DNA of 64,000 nucleotides from Fremontodendron californicum. Lineage: Eukaryota > Streptophyta > Magnoliopsida > Malvales > Malvaceae. The notes below the pieces were generated by a model. It was not told where the DNA came from. It made no database searches and saw nothing but the letters and a program-made list of their open reading frames with translations. Of this stretch, positions 22,488 through 33,462 are shown in pieces. The first letter of the stretch is position 1; each line of letters begins with the position of its first letter. A program made the translations under genes and the position numbers. Location: NCBI GenBank assembly GCA_030761205.1, contig JAULJL010000027.1:2175001-2239000 (forward strand). Reading direction: 5' to 3'.

Positions 22488-25400
22488 ATGAATATTCTTA
22501 CATGGAATCTAAGAGGACTCAATTGTCCTCTTAAACAGAAAAGTGTAGTTAATAGAATCAGGTTTTTGAAAATAAACTTAGTCTGCTTGATTGAAACCAG
22601 AGTAAAAGCTTCAAAAACTCAGCCAGTGATTGACATGCATTTCAAAGGATGGACCCTCATCCACAATTCCTCAGATACAGTGAATGGCAGAATTTGGATT
22701 CTTCACAGAGATGACATGAACGTTGAGCCAAAGGATATGACTGACCAGTCAATTACTTGTCAAGTTACTCACTCCTCTCTAAAGTTCACCCTGACAGCAA
22801 TTTATGGGAGAAATGATGGCATAGGCAGAAGAGAACTGTGGTCCCATCTGAACTTCATTAACACCATGACTCATGGCAACCCATGGATCCTGTCTGGTGA
22901 CTTCAACATCATTGCCCACCCTTCTGAGAGCTCCAACTTCACTGGCTCTCAATCCTGCACATTGGATATCAGAGATTTCCAGCACTGTCTAATGCAAAAC
23001 TCATTGGTGGATCATGCCTTCACTGGCCCTCTTTTTACATGGTCCAACCATCAGGAAGATCATCTGGCAAGAAAGCTTGATAGGGTACTGATAAATGACC
23101 AATGGCACATCTCCTTCCCTCATTCACAGGTGGAATTCATTGCACCAGATGTCTCTGATCATTGTGCTGCAATGATCAGGCTAAAGGGGAATTCCAATTC
23201 TCCTCCAAAGCCTTTTAAGTTCTACAACTTTTGGACAAAAAGCTCTGAGTTTATCCCTCTTGTTGAAGCTTCATGGACTGCTCCTGTCTCTGGCAACCCT
23301 ATGTTAAGGTTACACAGAAAGATGAAGAGGCTGAAACAAGTTCTAAAGAGGTTCAACCATGATAAATTTGGAGCCCTCCCAGATAGAGTAAAAGCCAAAA
23401 AAGTTGAACTTGAAGCATTCCAATTATCTGTCCTTAGAGACCCTGCTAACCATGATCAAGTAGCTGCTCAATCAATGTTGTCCCAGGAACTTCATGAAAT
23501 GCTCAAGGCAGAGGAGAGCTTCTTCAGACAGAAATCAAGGATCAGGTGGCTCCAGGAGGGGGATCAAAACACGGGCTTCTTCCATAGAATGGTTGCCCTC
23601 CACCAGAGTAAGAACTCCATCAAAGTCCTCATTAATGCTGATGGGGAAAGGCTTGAATCTCTCAACCAGATTGCTGATGAGGCAGTGACCTTCTTCAAAA
23701 AGCTTCTTGGCTCTATTGATCCAAATGTATCTGGATGCTCCCAAGAACTTCTTGCAGACCTTCTCCAGTTCTCCCTTCCAGCTGAGGACAGTGCCCTGCT
23801 AATCAAACCAATCACCAATGAGGAAATTAAGGCCTCAATGTTCAGCCAACATAGTGATAAAGCCCCAGGCCCTGATGGATACACTGCACACTTCTTCAAA
23901 ACAACATGGACCATTGTGGGGAAGGATGTCATTGAAGCTGTGCAGTATTTTTTCAATACTGGTGATTTGCTTCCAGCATTTAACTCCACATGTGTTTCCT
24001 TGGTGCCTAAATGTCCAAATCCTAGCAACATCAAGGATTTCAGGCCTATTTCTTGCTGCACCATTGTTTACAAATGCATCACAAAGATTCTGGCAGCCAG
24101 GCTCAAGATTCTCCTCCCTCTCATTATCAGTGGAAGCCAAAGTGCCTTCATTCCTGGGAGAAGCACAACTAATAATATCCTCCTTGCCCAAGAGCTTGTT
24201 CGAGGGTATGGAAGATCCTCCCTCTCTCCTCGCTGTACCATCAAAGTGGACCTTCAGATGGCCTTTGATACCTTGAGTTGGGACTTCATTTTATCCATTC
24301 TTGCAGCTTTAAACATTCCAGAACAGTTCATATGCTGGATTAGGCAATGCCTCACTTCCCCCATGTTTTCACTCTCCATCAATGGAGGATTGATGGGGTT
24401 CTTCAAAGGTGCAAGAGGTGTAAGGCAGGGTGATCCCATCTCACCCTACCTTTTTGTGCTTGCCATGAATGTACTTTCCAAGCTTCTGGACGATGCTGCT
24501 CAACATGGCATTTTTGCTTTTCACCCAAAGTGCAGGAAGATCTTGCTCACTCACCTTTGTTTTGCTGATGACCTGATGATCTTTGCTAAAGGATCATTGG
24601 AGTCTGCACAGGGCATCCAACAGGTTCTGAACTTGTTCTACACTTTCTCAAGCTTGCAATTGAACAATGCAAAAAGTGAATTCTTCTGCACTGGGATCAG
24701 TAGGGAGGATCAATCCCTTATCCAGGAGCACACTGGATTCAAAATGGGGAATCTTCCAGTCAGATACCTAGGTGTCCCTCTGGTGACAAGGAGATTGATA
24801 TTGAAGGACTGTGAGGTATTGATTGAGAAGGTTTCTGGCAGGATCAATGGTTGGACATCTAAGCACCTATCATTTGCTGGAAGGCTTCAACTGATTCAGT
24901 CAGTTCTCTTCAACCTGCAAAATTATTGGTGCATGCATTTTGTTCTTCCAAAGCACACGATCAAGCATCTTTCTCAATTGTGTTCTTGCTTCCTATGGAA
25001 AGGGAAAGCTGGTCCTGCCAAGGGTGCCCGAGTCAAGTGGCTCACTGTTTGCTTGCCAAAAGCTGAAGGGGGGCTTGGAATCAAAGACTTAACCTCCTGG
25101 AACCATACATGTATTCTCAGGAACCTCTGGCTGGTCCTGACCAATGCTGGATCCCTATGGATTGCATGGATTAATGCCTACATATTAAAGGATAGAGACC
25201 TCTGGCAGATCCCTATCCCAAGTAACTGCAGCTGGAGTTGGAGGAAGCTCTTGAAACTCAGGGACACTGCCCTCAGATTTGTGACACAGCAACAGGGGAG
25301 AACAGTATGGCCATTCACAGGGAATAAATACATAGTTGCTGCGGTTTGGCATACTATCGGACCTAAACATGAGAAGGTGCCTTGGCATAAACTTCTCTGG

Positions 25401-25904
25401 TTTAAAATGGCAGTCCCAAAACATTCTATTGTTGCATGGATGGCAGTTTTAAACAGACTGCCCACCAGGGACAGACTTTCCAATTGGGGATTGAGTGTTG
25501 AGGTTGACTGTATGCTTTGTAGGAGCAGCTTCGAGACAAGAGATCACTTGTTCTTCACTTGTGGCTTTTCTCAAACAATATGGCAAGGTGTCCTGGATTT
25601 ATGCCAAGTGCGCAGAAGGGCTTCTAACTGGGATGAAGAACTTCTCTGGGCTTCAAAGTCTCTCAGAGGATGGAAGTTGATTTCCTTTATTCTTCGCATT
25701 GCATGGAATGCTTTGGTTTATCTGGTTTGGAGAGAAAGAAACAACAGGCTTTATCACCAGCCAGAAGGAACCAGTGAACGGATACTTGAGCTTATTAAGG
25801 AGATTGTCTCTATGCGGCTGTCGGGAATGGTGAAGATAAAACTGAATGCTACAAACAGTGCTTTATGTGCAGTTTGGAACATTACCCCTGCTGTTACTAG
25901 CTGA
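22488..25904 (+). CDS. LINE ORF2: AP-like endonuclease and reverse transcriptase
   Basis: A single open frame of 1138 residues starts 58 bases after ORF1. Residues 1 to about 230 form the AP-type endonuclease, with WNLRG at 6-10, an ETR motif near 37, SGDFN near 138 and SDH at 223-225. The reverse transcriptase follows, with FRPISCC in the palm region, a KVDLQMAFD motif, GVRQGDPISPYLF, and the catalytic FADD at 692-695. A C-terminal zf-RVT domain has VPWHKLLWFKMAVPKHS and a CxxC...H...C cluster from residue 1008. No RNase H domain is visible at the C terminus. In the family, ORF2 nicks target DNA and primes reverse transcription from the nick. The frame is undamaged and the listed catalytic motifs are present, unlike ORF1. 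Confidence 0.95.
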   Translation: MNILTWNLRGLNCPLKQKSVVNRIRFLKINLVCLIETRVKASKTQPVIDMHFKGWTLIHNSSDTVNGRIWILHRDDMNVEPKDMTDQSITCQVTHSSLKFTLTAIYGRNDGIGRRELWSHLNFINTMTHGNPWILSGDFNIIAHPSESSNFTGSQSCTLDIRDFQHCLMQNSLVDHAFTGPLFTWSNHQEDHLARKLDRVLINDQWHISFPHSQVEFIAPDVSDHCAAMIRLKGNSNSPPKPFKFYNFWTKSSEFIPLVEASWTAPVSGNPMLRLHRKMKRLKQVLKRFNHDKFGALPDRVKAKKVELEAFQLSVLRDPANHDQVAAQSMLSQELHEMLKAEESFFRQKSRIRWLQEGDQNTGFFHRMVALHQSKNSIKVLINADGERLESLNQIADEAVTFFKKLLGSIDPNVSGCSQELLADLLQFSLPAEDSALLIKPITNEEIKASMFSQHSDKAPGPDGYTAHFFKTTWTIVGKDVIEAVQYFFNTGDLLPAFNSTCVSLVPKCPNPSNIKDFRPISCCTIVYKCITKILAARLKILLPLIISGSQSAFIPGRSTTNNILLAQELVRGYGRSSLSPRCTIKVDLQMAFDTLSWDFILSILAALNIPEQFICWIRQCLTSPMFSLSINGGLMGFFKGARGVRQGDPISPYLFVLAMNVLSKLLDDAAQHGIFAFHPKCRKILLTHLCFADDLMIFAKGSLESAQGIQQVLNLFYTFSSLQLNNAKSEFFCTGISREDQSLIQEHTGFKMGNLPVRYLGVPLVTRRLILKDCEVLIEKVSGRINGWTSKHLSFAGRLQLIQSVLFNLQNYWCMHFVLPKHTIKHLSQLCSCFLWKGKAGPAKGARVKWLTVCLPKAEGGLGIKDLTSWNHTCILRNLWLVLTNAGSLWIAWINAYILKDRDLWQIPIPSNCSWSWRKLLKLRDTALRFVTQQQGRTVWPFTGNKYIVAAVWHTIGPKHEKVPWHKLLWFKMAVPKHSIVAWMAVLNRLPTRDRLSNWGLSVEVDCMLCRSSFETRDHLFFTCGFSQTIWQGVLDLCQVRRRASNWDEELLWASKSLRGWKLISFILRIAWNALVYLVWRERNNRLYHQPEGTSERILELIKEIVSMRLSGMVKIKLNATNSALCAVWNITPAVTS

Positions 25905-26832
25905 TACTTGTTGCTTGTATTATAGTTTCATTTTGTACCCATTAATGTTGCTTTTATGCACTCTGTTGGAAGTTGCATTCTGTTAATTTGCAAAGTGCAT
26001 ACTCACTGTAACATGTAGCAGCCTTGCTGCTTCTTTGGATAATGGAAACAACTACTTATCCAAAAAAAAATTATTTGAAAAAAAATGAAAAATAAGAAAA
26101 TTGTTAAGAAAAAAATTATAAAAACAAAATTAGCCTTGATAAAAAAAACCTTTTACTCTATTTTTCTCTTATTTTTTAATTTATTTTTTAATTAAAAAAA
26201 TATTCTAAAAATAAAATTTTTTTAATTTTAAAAAATAAATATTTTTATCTTTTTATTTACTTTTTTTAATTAAAAAATTTTAAATAATAAAAATAATATT
26301 TTTAAATTTTAAAAAAATAAATATTGAAATATTTTATTTTTTAAATTTATTTTCAATTAAAATTTTTAAAAAATAATATTTTCTTAATGGGATGAGAAAG
26401 AAAAAGTAAGTATTTTCATTAAGGGCAATTTTGTTTTTACAATATTTTTTATTATAATTTCTAATTTTTTATTTTTCTTTTTCAAATAACTTTTATCTAT
26501 TAAATCATTTAACAAATATTTGATTATTGAGAGCATGTTTTTCAGATTTACCCTAAAAATTGGGTACACTAAAATTAATTTTATTTTCATAAATAATTTA
26601 TATATTTTTTTAAAAAATATTTTCCAAATTTAGAATCTTATGATTTTTTTTTTTAAGTTATTGTAAAATTTATACAAAATGTATGTAATTATAGCCTAAA
26701 AGTAAAGTAACATTAATATTTCTTTTTCTTCTATCCTCATAAAATATATAATTCATATAAATTCTTTTTTTTCCCTAAACCCAGGGTATTCCTTTCATCC
26801 TCGTTTTATGGTTGATGGAAAACTAATCTCTG

Positions 26833-26940
26833 TCCGGCCGAGAGTGTAATGGTAAAGCCTTTCCAATATTGGTTACTCTCAAGATTCGAATATTGATTCT
26901 CATATTGAGGGTTTGAGTCACTTTACCACTCCAACCAACC
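26833..26940 (+). mobile_element. Possible SINE fragment with tRNA-like promoter boxes
   Basis: A GAGTGTAATGGTAAAG segment at about 26844-26857 resembles a degenerate tRNA A box. About 30 bases later GATTCGAAT (26883-26891) resembles a B box (GGTTCGAnTCC). That spacing is typical of tRNA-derived SINEs. It cannot be a functional tRNA because no cloverleaf closes. No A-tail or target duplication was found. Confidence 0.25.
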
Positions 26941-27304
26941 AAATGTTAATATCATAAATTCTTTTAATCTTTTTCCAAAATTGTTAAATTTTATTCATTA
27001 GTTTTAGCAATAGGTTAACAAAGTTGTAGTGTTGGGCATGCTACAAATTAATTAGTACTTATATCAAACATCTCATACCTAAAAACCCTTCAAGATCTAA
27101 GCATGCCATGACCATATAATGATTCCAAAAACGACAACAAAATTATTAATAGATGGATGTATGTTTTAATATCATGTTATAAATCTTTGCATTTTAATCA
27201 TGCAAATCCCACTTAAAATTTTGCATGATTATTATGATGTCTCATTTATCATTAATTATTTGCTAGTTTGTATAAAGATTTTGAAATCCGTTAAAATAAA
27301 ATAT

Positions 27305-27560
27305 ATTTATCCCCGAGTTGGGTTACATTTGGTTCAACAAGTTTGGACTGAATTAAATCGGGTTTGAAATAAGATTTTTGTAATCTGAATCGATCCAACT
27401 CGAATTATTATTTAATTGATAAAATATTATTCATTTAAATTTATATAAATGACTATTTAATATTTTAATGTATTTCAAATAGTAAAACGAGTTTTTAGAT
27501 CGAATCGAGTTAAAATAAATATATATTTTTTATTATTCAAATCTGACTCAATCCCCGGAT
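27305..27560. repeat. Degenerate dispersed-repeat fragment
   Basis: Both ends carry related inverted words (ATCCCCGAGTTGGGT on the left, CTGACTCAATCCCCGGAT on the right). The interior is rich in TCGAAT/ATTCGA words that stand out against the A/T-rich flank. This looks like an old non-autonomous element, but ends and target duplication are not clean. Confidence 0.3.
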
Positions 27561-27908
27561 ACTTATAGAACATATAGCCTTAAAACAACTTCTCTCCATG
27601 CGGAAATTACATATACTATTCACATGATATCTTTTATTTTGGGCACCTATTCTGTTTCAACATCCCATTTAAAGCTTCTAATGAAATAAAAGCTTAATTT
27701 GAGAGACAGAATTAGTGATAGTAGTAGTACATTATTTTCAGTCAACACAGGCTGATCTTAAATTATAAATGGTTTGTGCTCTGAATTAAAGAAAATAAAA
27801 TTTGATGGGGAAAAAAGAAAAAAACTTCACAATAACAGCAAGGTATTCAAAAGTCGACTTTTATCTTCATGAGGACTTCCTCCATTTCCATGCCTCTTTT
27901 TTTTCTTC

Positions 27909-30191
27909 TCATGCTGCTTTCATTTGCTGCGAAAGAGAAATCCCATTTGGTATTATTTTAAACTGTTAGTTAAATCTTATTTTGTTTTTTCACTTCTTGA
28001 AGGATTACAGGAAAATAATCATTAAAATAATTGCAGTTATTAACAATTAAATGGCCAATCATAAGAGCAACCAATTAATTTTTTTGTTTATAATGCGTGT
28101 ATGTATCTTAAATGTTTTACTCACTCGTTTCTCTTCTTCCATCTTGGCCTTGATGAAAGAGTAGGCTGCCACTCCAGCAATTGCTATGGCTGTTCCTATA
28201 CCTGTCTGCGTTGAAATCTTGTTTCCTGTAACAAGTATATTTTGTTAGATATTCAGTAATCCAAGTTGTATCCTAAAATGAAGCAAAAAAAAAAAAAAAA
28301 AAGAATTAAGGAACTGCAAAATTATAAACTTACCAAAGGCCAGGATAGAGAAGCCAATGACAAACACACGTTTCAGCACATTGCCGACTGCATGGGTAAG
28401 TGGTGCCACCCGCTCCAGAGTGTTGGTAGCCAACTTAATGACAAAAAATGAAAAAAAAAAAAAAGAAAAAAAAAAAGAAAAAAAAATCTTCATCAGCTTC
28501 CATATATTGGTAAAGAGACATCATGTTTGGACAGATGTAGCATAAGGTTAACAACAGGAATGGAACTTAAAACACTATAAATGGAGAAAATAATGTACCT
28601 GATTATAGAGATGGTAGAACATTCCTACCCAAAATAGATCTGTTATGAATTTAGTCATACCCACTTTAGCAATTGCATCATTGAACCCATACTTGATCAA
28701 TTGAGGACCCTCGACCTGCAACAGGCAAGTGGGAAAACATGGAAAGGGTTTAAAAAGGCTGTGTTCTTAATCTTTTAATTGTCTAAAAATTCTCCAGCTG
28801 CATGTCATCGAAACATTTTTTACTTACAATGATGGCTGGGGGAATACAGACGAAGAGAGCAATGATGGAAATATAAGCATAGATATTTGTACTGTCCATA
28901 TCCGTCTGCATATATATGAAAAACCAACAATTATTATAATTCTAAGTTCTGCACACACTGAAAAGTATGAAGAAGAGGAGGAAAAGGAGGAGCTGATCTG
29001 CTTGATTCTTTTGAAAAGAAAGGTCAAGAGTTTCAAAGAAAGTCACCATGGCTTTCTTCGAATAGATGCTCCTGTAAGTGAAGGAGATGTTGGAAATCAT
29101 TGCGCTAATGAAACCCGTCCAATTGAATGACAACTCAGTCAGTGATGCCATGGATACACCTACATTCAGTTTGCAATTAATTAATGACACAAAAACATGG
29201 TGGCATGTTAACAATTCAAGTGCAATATGCCAATATAAAAACAGAGTTTTTATAGTTTGTTTATCTGCACATTTAGAGCTAGAGGCAATTAAGAGAATAC
29301 AATTATAGACTTGAACTGATTTTGAAAGAGGTGATCAAACAGAGAACAGAGAAATTACCAAGAACAACAGGAGCAAGAGACAGCCATAGAGTAATTGGTA
29401 TGGATTGTCCAAGTATGAACTGGGAAGCAGCAGCATTGAAGAAAGGCTCAAGAGCTGAAAAACAAACATATGACTTAATTATGAGCCAGATTATCAATAG
29501 TGAACTGAACCTGGTGACAGAATGTTGAATGCATATAATATATATCATATATGTATATATAAGCACAAGAGAATAGATTCTTGATGTCATGACCTTTGAT
29601 TGTGTGGGTGAAAGAGACAGCAACAGCTGCAAAGGAGACATTGCTAGTTACATGGCCTAGTGCATGGCATGCAGCAACTGGGATCAACAACTTCAGTAGG
29701 TTTGAATCAATAGGCTACACATGAAAAACAACAATTACATAGTATTATCATCAGTGCACACAATTGCTGCAAAATTCTCATGTTTCTTCAAAAGGAAGCA
29801 GGTTACAATCTTAGGACACCATGCTATGAAAAATAGTACTAGATTTATCTTATTTACACTAAAAATTACTGACATTTCTGAAAGAAAATTACTACTACAG
29901 CATCTTGAATTTATAACCTTAATATCACATCAATTTCTGAATTTCTGAACGTGATTGTATCTTTAATATTCACGTAAAACTCATTCTTAGTTAGCCATCA
30001 GCCACATCCAAGCAAAGCTTAAAATAGAATAAAAGAATATCAAGAATTGTCAGTGACTGACTGAATACTTTCCAGCATAACCATGGGTTTCTTACGCCAT
30101 ATGCACTTTAATAAAGATTCATGCTACGGCAATAAAATTCGCACATGCAGCGGTTAATCACACATATTCCAATGCCAAGAATCAAATGCAA

Positions 30192-30227
<36 letters not shown>

Positions 30228-31096
30228 AAGAAAATAAATAAAAGACAGTAGTAAAAAGAAATCGTAAGATTGAAATGGTTGGGCTTAGAAGGTTCACTTA
30301 CAGCCCGCTTAGGGAGGCCTACGGCCCAGCTCACCAAACAGTAAACCACCCCAACGAACAAGTGAATGACCGACACAAAACTGCGACAAAAATGCCATGA
30401 AAAAAAACCTTAACAATAAAGCCATGCTATAAAAATATATTAAAAAAAAATGTAAAAGAAAATTCAAGTACTCACTAAGGATAAGGAAAGTAATTGTAAA
30501 TCTTCTTGTTGAGAATGTTAAATATTACATTCAAGAAGTACCTGGAACAAAAAAAAAAGGATGATCTTGTAATTTCAACAAAACTGAAGTAAACTTGACC
30601 TAATCTTAACTACCGTTTGACCCGTCGAAGTGTTGAACATTTTACCGTTAAACTCGTTGACCGGTTTTTGTACTTACCACATGAAGAAGAAAAAGCCGGT
30701 AACAAGAGCGGGATACTTCTCGAAGAATCCAACCGGAGCGATGTTTGCGTCCCTGCAATAACACCGAGTAAGTGAGTCAGAGACTGAAGCGTGGACGAGT
30801 TGACCGAGTCAGAACGGAGGAAACGGACCTCACCCGGCGGAATCGCTCCCTCCCTCGGCTGGCGACGACGCTGCGGCTAAAACAGGCTTCAAAACCTCTC
30901 GCTTACTAACCGGCGAGCTCTCGAGTAGCAGGGCGGGCCTTAGCTGCCTCCCCCATATCACGTTCCCGCCTTCTCCGACGGCTCCAATCGGCTTTGCCGA
31001 AGCAAATGACACGTTGACGCTCTCTCGCGAAAGCTTCGGCCTGAGCTGAGGTAAGCCACTGATAGTGGAAGCGCGTGACAACAATCGCGACTCCAT
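27909..31096 (-). CDS. TPT: Chloroplast triose-phosphate/phosphate translocator
   Basis: Twelve exons join with GT-AG borders: 30834-31096, 30678-30752, 30476-30541, 30302-30380, 29594-29714, 29359-29454, 29047-29159, 28828-28905, 28599-28715, 28334-28433, 28125-28225 and 27909-27926. They give 408 residues, near the 410 of Arabidopsis TPT (APE2). Residues 1 to about 85 are a Ser/Ala/Arg-rich chloroplast transit peptide. The mature part is the multi-helix TPT/EamA fold and is nearly identical to TPT proteins, for example KKIYNYFPYPYFVSVIHL. Substrate-site motifs seen are SFTHTIKALEPFF (His198, Thr199, Lys201) and the Lys357-Arg358 pair in NVLKRVF. The protein exports triose phosphate and 3-phosphoglycerate from the stroma in exchange for phosphate, linking photosynthesis to sucrose synthesis. 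The last exon codes only five residues plus the stop (QMKAA), a true micro-exon on the coding side. Confidence 0.96.
30197..30224. repeat. (TA)n microsatellite in a TPT intron
   Basis: An alternating TA run of about 28 bases lies in the intron between the exons at 30302-30380 and 29594-29714. It is likely length-polymorphic. Confidence 0.9.
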
Positions 31097-31482
31097 TGCT
31101 ACTGAGAGAGAGAAAAGGAAGAGAGAACGAAATGTGTGTATGGTAGCTAGAGTGAGCTCTTAACGGAGGGAGGGAATTAAATTAACAGATTTTTCTATTT
31201 TTTGGTTTTTTTGAATTACTAATAATTTATATTTTATTGGTTCTCAATTATCAAACAATTACATCGTTTTTATCCCCTGCAACGAGACACAGGATAATAT
31301 AATGCGTCCTCTTACTTGATCACGTAGAATAAAGATCAGAACCTGAAGGGATGGTTGATCTTAAAAAGGAACATTGAAAGAGGGGATAATGCTTGGGTGT
31401 AATGGAGTGGAGAAATTAATTGTGGCTGAGGATTTAAGGAGGGGAGGATATTGGAGGAGAGAGTCGAGAGGTAGGCCCAGCT

Positions 31483-31522
31483 CTTATCCCCAGTGAAAGG
31501 CTCGTGAAGGAACGGATATCTT
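31483..31522 (-). promoter_or_regulatory. Light- and clock-type motifs upstream of TPT
   Basis: On the minus strand, about 390-425 bases upstream of the TPT start codon, the sequence contains GGATAAG (31483-31489), an I-box as found in promoters of photosynthetic genes, and AAGATATC (31515-31522), an evening/CCA1-like word. A reverse CCAAT box (CCAAT on the plus strand, about 31525-31529) is next to it. The cluster suits a light-regulated gene, but each word is short and the assignment is inferential. Confidence 0.4.
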
Positions 31523-31539
31523 GTCCAATCGTGAGTGGT

Positions 31540-33300
31540 CTCTTCCCTTGTTTTTTCCAAAAAATCCTTATCGTATCCTATCTCCTTTTTGTTTTTTTTT
31601 TCCTTTTCTTGTGTGGTGAAAAGTGAAAACTATTATGTAACAAAAAAAAAAAGTGAAAACTATTTGTCACGAGATTAATAATTTTAGATTAAAATATAAA
31701 AATATGATATAAGTATGATATATTTTATAAACATAAAAATAGTATAATAAATATGATATATATATATATTTAAATATGATTAGTATATTATATTTAATAT
31801 ATATATTTTATTTATGTTTAAAATTTTAAAATATTTAATAATTTTTATTGTATTTATTTTTATACGATTGACAAAAAAAAATACAAAATATAATATGCAT
31901 AAAGAAATTATCAAATCTAATAATTTTTATGCTAGGTGAATGATTTTGAATTTTAATAGCGCATAAAAACACAAAATGGTAAATTAACGTCTTTAAGAAA
32001 AAGATTGCTAGTGAGTCGCTTATGAAGTGTATAAGAGTAAGAGGGTGGTTGCATGTATCTTTCATTTGAGTTGAGGTTATAGTTTTGACACATGTAAGTT
32101 CCTCTTTTGCCAAGCTCCAAAGATCCTCAACTTTTGTCTCCATTTGTTGGAGAGGAACGTTAAGTTTATCTAAAAGAACCAATTATCAAGTTGGAACACG
32201 TTTAGATTTCATTTCTTATTTAAGCATAAATGTCTCATATCATCAGTTCAGGCGAGTGGCTAATAGGGTTGTTGATCGTCGACGAGAAAAATTGCTATTA
32301 AAAGTGTTGTGTCAGGAGTGAATCGGATCAGATAGGAACTTGAAAGGAAAAAAAAAAAAAAAAACACATCAAGAAATATCAAAGATTGGTTTAACGTTGG
32401 CTTTCCGACGCTTAAATTAATATGTGAAGAAAGTGAGCAAAGATTTAAGAAAATGAGAGTGAAAATGAGAGACTTGAGGTTAATTACCTAGGAGAATGAG
32501 GTACTTGATATGAGATGGAGGGGGAGAGAGACGTGAATGACATGGTGCAATGAGATTGGCTGAAATGGCGTGATACATTACTTACAATGTATAAATAATA
32601 TGCGTCCACGGTCAATTGTTTGAGGTGAGACAACCAACGATAATCATGCTTAACCTTGTCAGTATATGTCTAAGGTGGTGTTGAACTAACTTGTTTCTAG
32701 GATAAACACCTTATATGAGAGAGAGAAATGAAGAGAGATGTAAATAACGTGGTGCAATGAGATTGGTCTAACATGGTATGCTAATTGCAATGCATGGATG
32801 ACATGTGTTCATATCCATTTATGAAGTGAGACAACCAACAGTGATCACACATGACTTTGTTCATACATGTTTGAGATAGTGTTGAATTAGCTTGTATCTC
32901 TTAAGCGAGGTGAAAAGATTAAAATGTAGTTTAAGTCCAAAATATATACATCAATCAAAAACTTAAAAGAGAAGATCATGCTCACTACTTTGCTCCTCTT
33001 AAGTTCCTACTAACTTATCTTAGAAATGATTTCATGTCTGAATTTTATCAACGACTTGTTCCTTCTTTAAATAGCTAGGGAAGATAATACTTGTAAATAT
33101 GTTTATATCTTTTATATGAACCTCCATTTTTATTTGTGAATATATATAATCAGAAGAAAAAAATAACGACTTTGCAAGGTCATGATTCAAATATTGCCTC
33201 TTGATGAAACTTCGGGTTATCCCCTATTACCATGGCCAAAAAAAAGGGTTCAACATGTATATATTGAACCATTCTAATATTTATGAGTGTCTAAGATTTA
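31540..33300. other. Intergenic region with degenerate repeats
   Basis: No gene is visible. The part at 31640-31960 is A/T-rich. The part at 31980-32480 has moderate composition and no protein resemblance. A diverged tandem duplication at 32505-32905 is listed separately. Confidence 0.5.
32505..32905. repeat. Diverged tandem duplication, period about 205
   Basis: Two copies share ordered blocks: GGTGCAATGAGATTGG (32544 and 32751), GAGACAACCAAC (32627 and 32828) and a TGTTGAA(T/C)TA(G/A)CTTGT(A/T)TCT-like end. Spacing between matching blocks is about 201-207 bases. The origin is unknown; it may be a fragment of a transposon or its subterminal repeats. Confidence 0.65.
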
Positions 33301-33317
33301 CTTCATTTTCTCAGCTT

Positions 33318-33462
33318 ACTAGGCATCTTGGGTTACAATTCGCTGGGGAATCGTAACAAGCAGACTAGGCATCTTGGGTTGGACATGCTTCGAAAAGACT
33401 GGGCTGGTTTGGTTTCTTATTAGAAATCCTTTTTCGAATGTTATGGGCCAGAAGAATGGGCC
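33318..33462 (+). promoter_or_regulatory. Relic promoter of the PPR pseudogene with site II motifs
   Basis: Two TGGGCC words (33444-33449 and 33457-33462) occur 13 bases apart. TGGGCC/T 'site II' elements are common in promoters of plant genes for organelle gene expression, including PPR genes. They lie about 640 bases upstream of the PPR start. Just before them, ACTAGGCATCTTGGGTT occurs twice, 45 bases apart (about 33319 and 33364), a small local duplication. The region is richer in G/C than its surroundings. Confidence 0.35.

Larger units (their letters stand above)
20940..26070 (+). mobile_element. LINE (non-LTR) retrotransposon, plant L1 type
   Basis: The element carries a DUF4283/zinc-knuckle ORF1 (21161-22429), an endonuclease-reverse transcriptase ORF2 (22488-25904), a short 3' UTR and a terminal A-run (about 26061-26069, CCAAAAAAAAA). 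No long terminal repeats are present. The order ORF1, ORF2, poly(A) is that of plant L1-like LINEs. The 5' boundary is approximate: it lies between the tandem repeat ending at 20934 and the ORF1 start. I could not identify a convincing target-site duplication because both flanks are A/T-rich. It sits head to head with the RLT gene, with its start under 1 kb from the RLT start codon. ORF1 is broken and ORF2 is open, so the copy is probably young but not autonomous as it stands. Confidence 0.9.
26071..27908. other. Very A/T-rich intergenic region after the LINE
   Basis: No gene is visible. From 26071 to about 26780 the sequence is almost entirely A and T. A tRNA-like, SINE-like patch sits at about 26833-26940 and a degenerate repeat at about 27305-27560, both listed separately. 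The end of the region is the 3' flank of the minus-strand translocator gene. Confidence 0.6.

Noticed and set aside
21507..25483. Several minus-strand open frames inside the LINE
   Set aside because: They are antisense shadows of the ORF1/ORF2 coding sequence.
20940..26070. LTR retrotransposon
   Set aside because: No long terminal repeats, integrase or protease; endonuclease plus FADD-type reverse transcriptase and poly(A) end show a LINE.
26833..26940. Possible tRNA gene
   Set aside because: Box-like words are present but no acceptor stem or cloverleaf forms; kept only as a weak SINE candidate.
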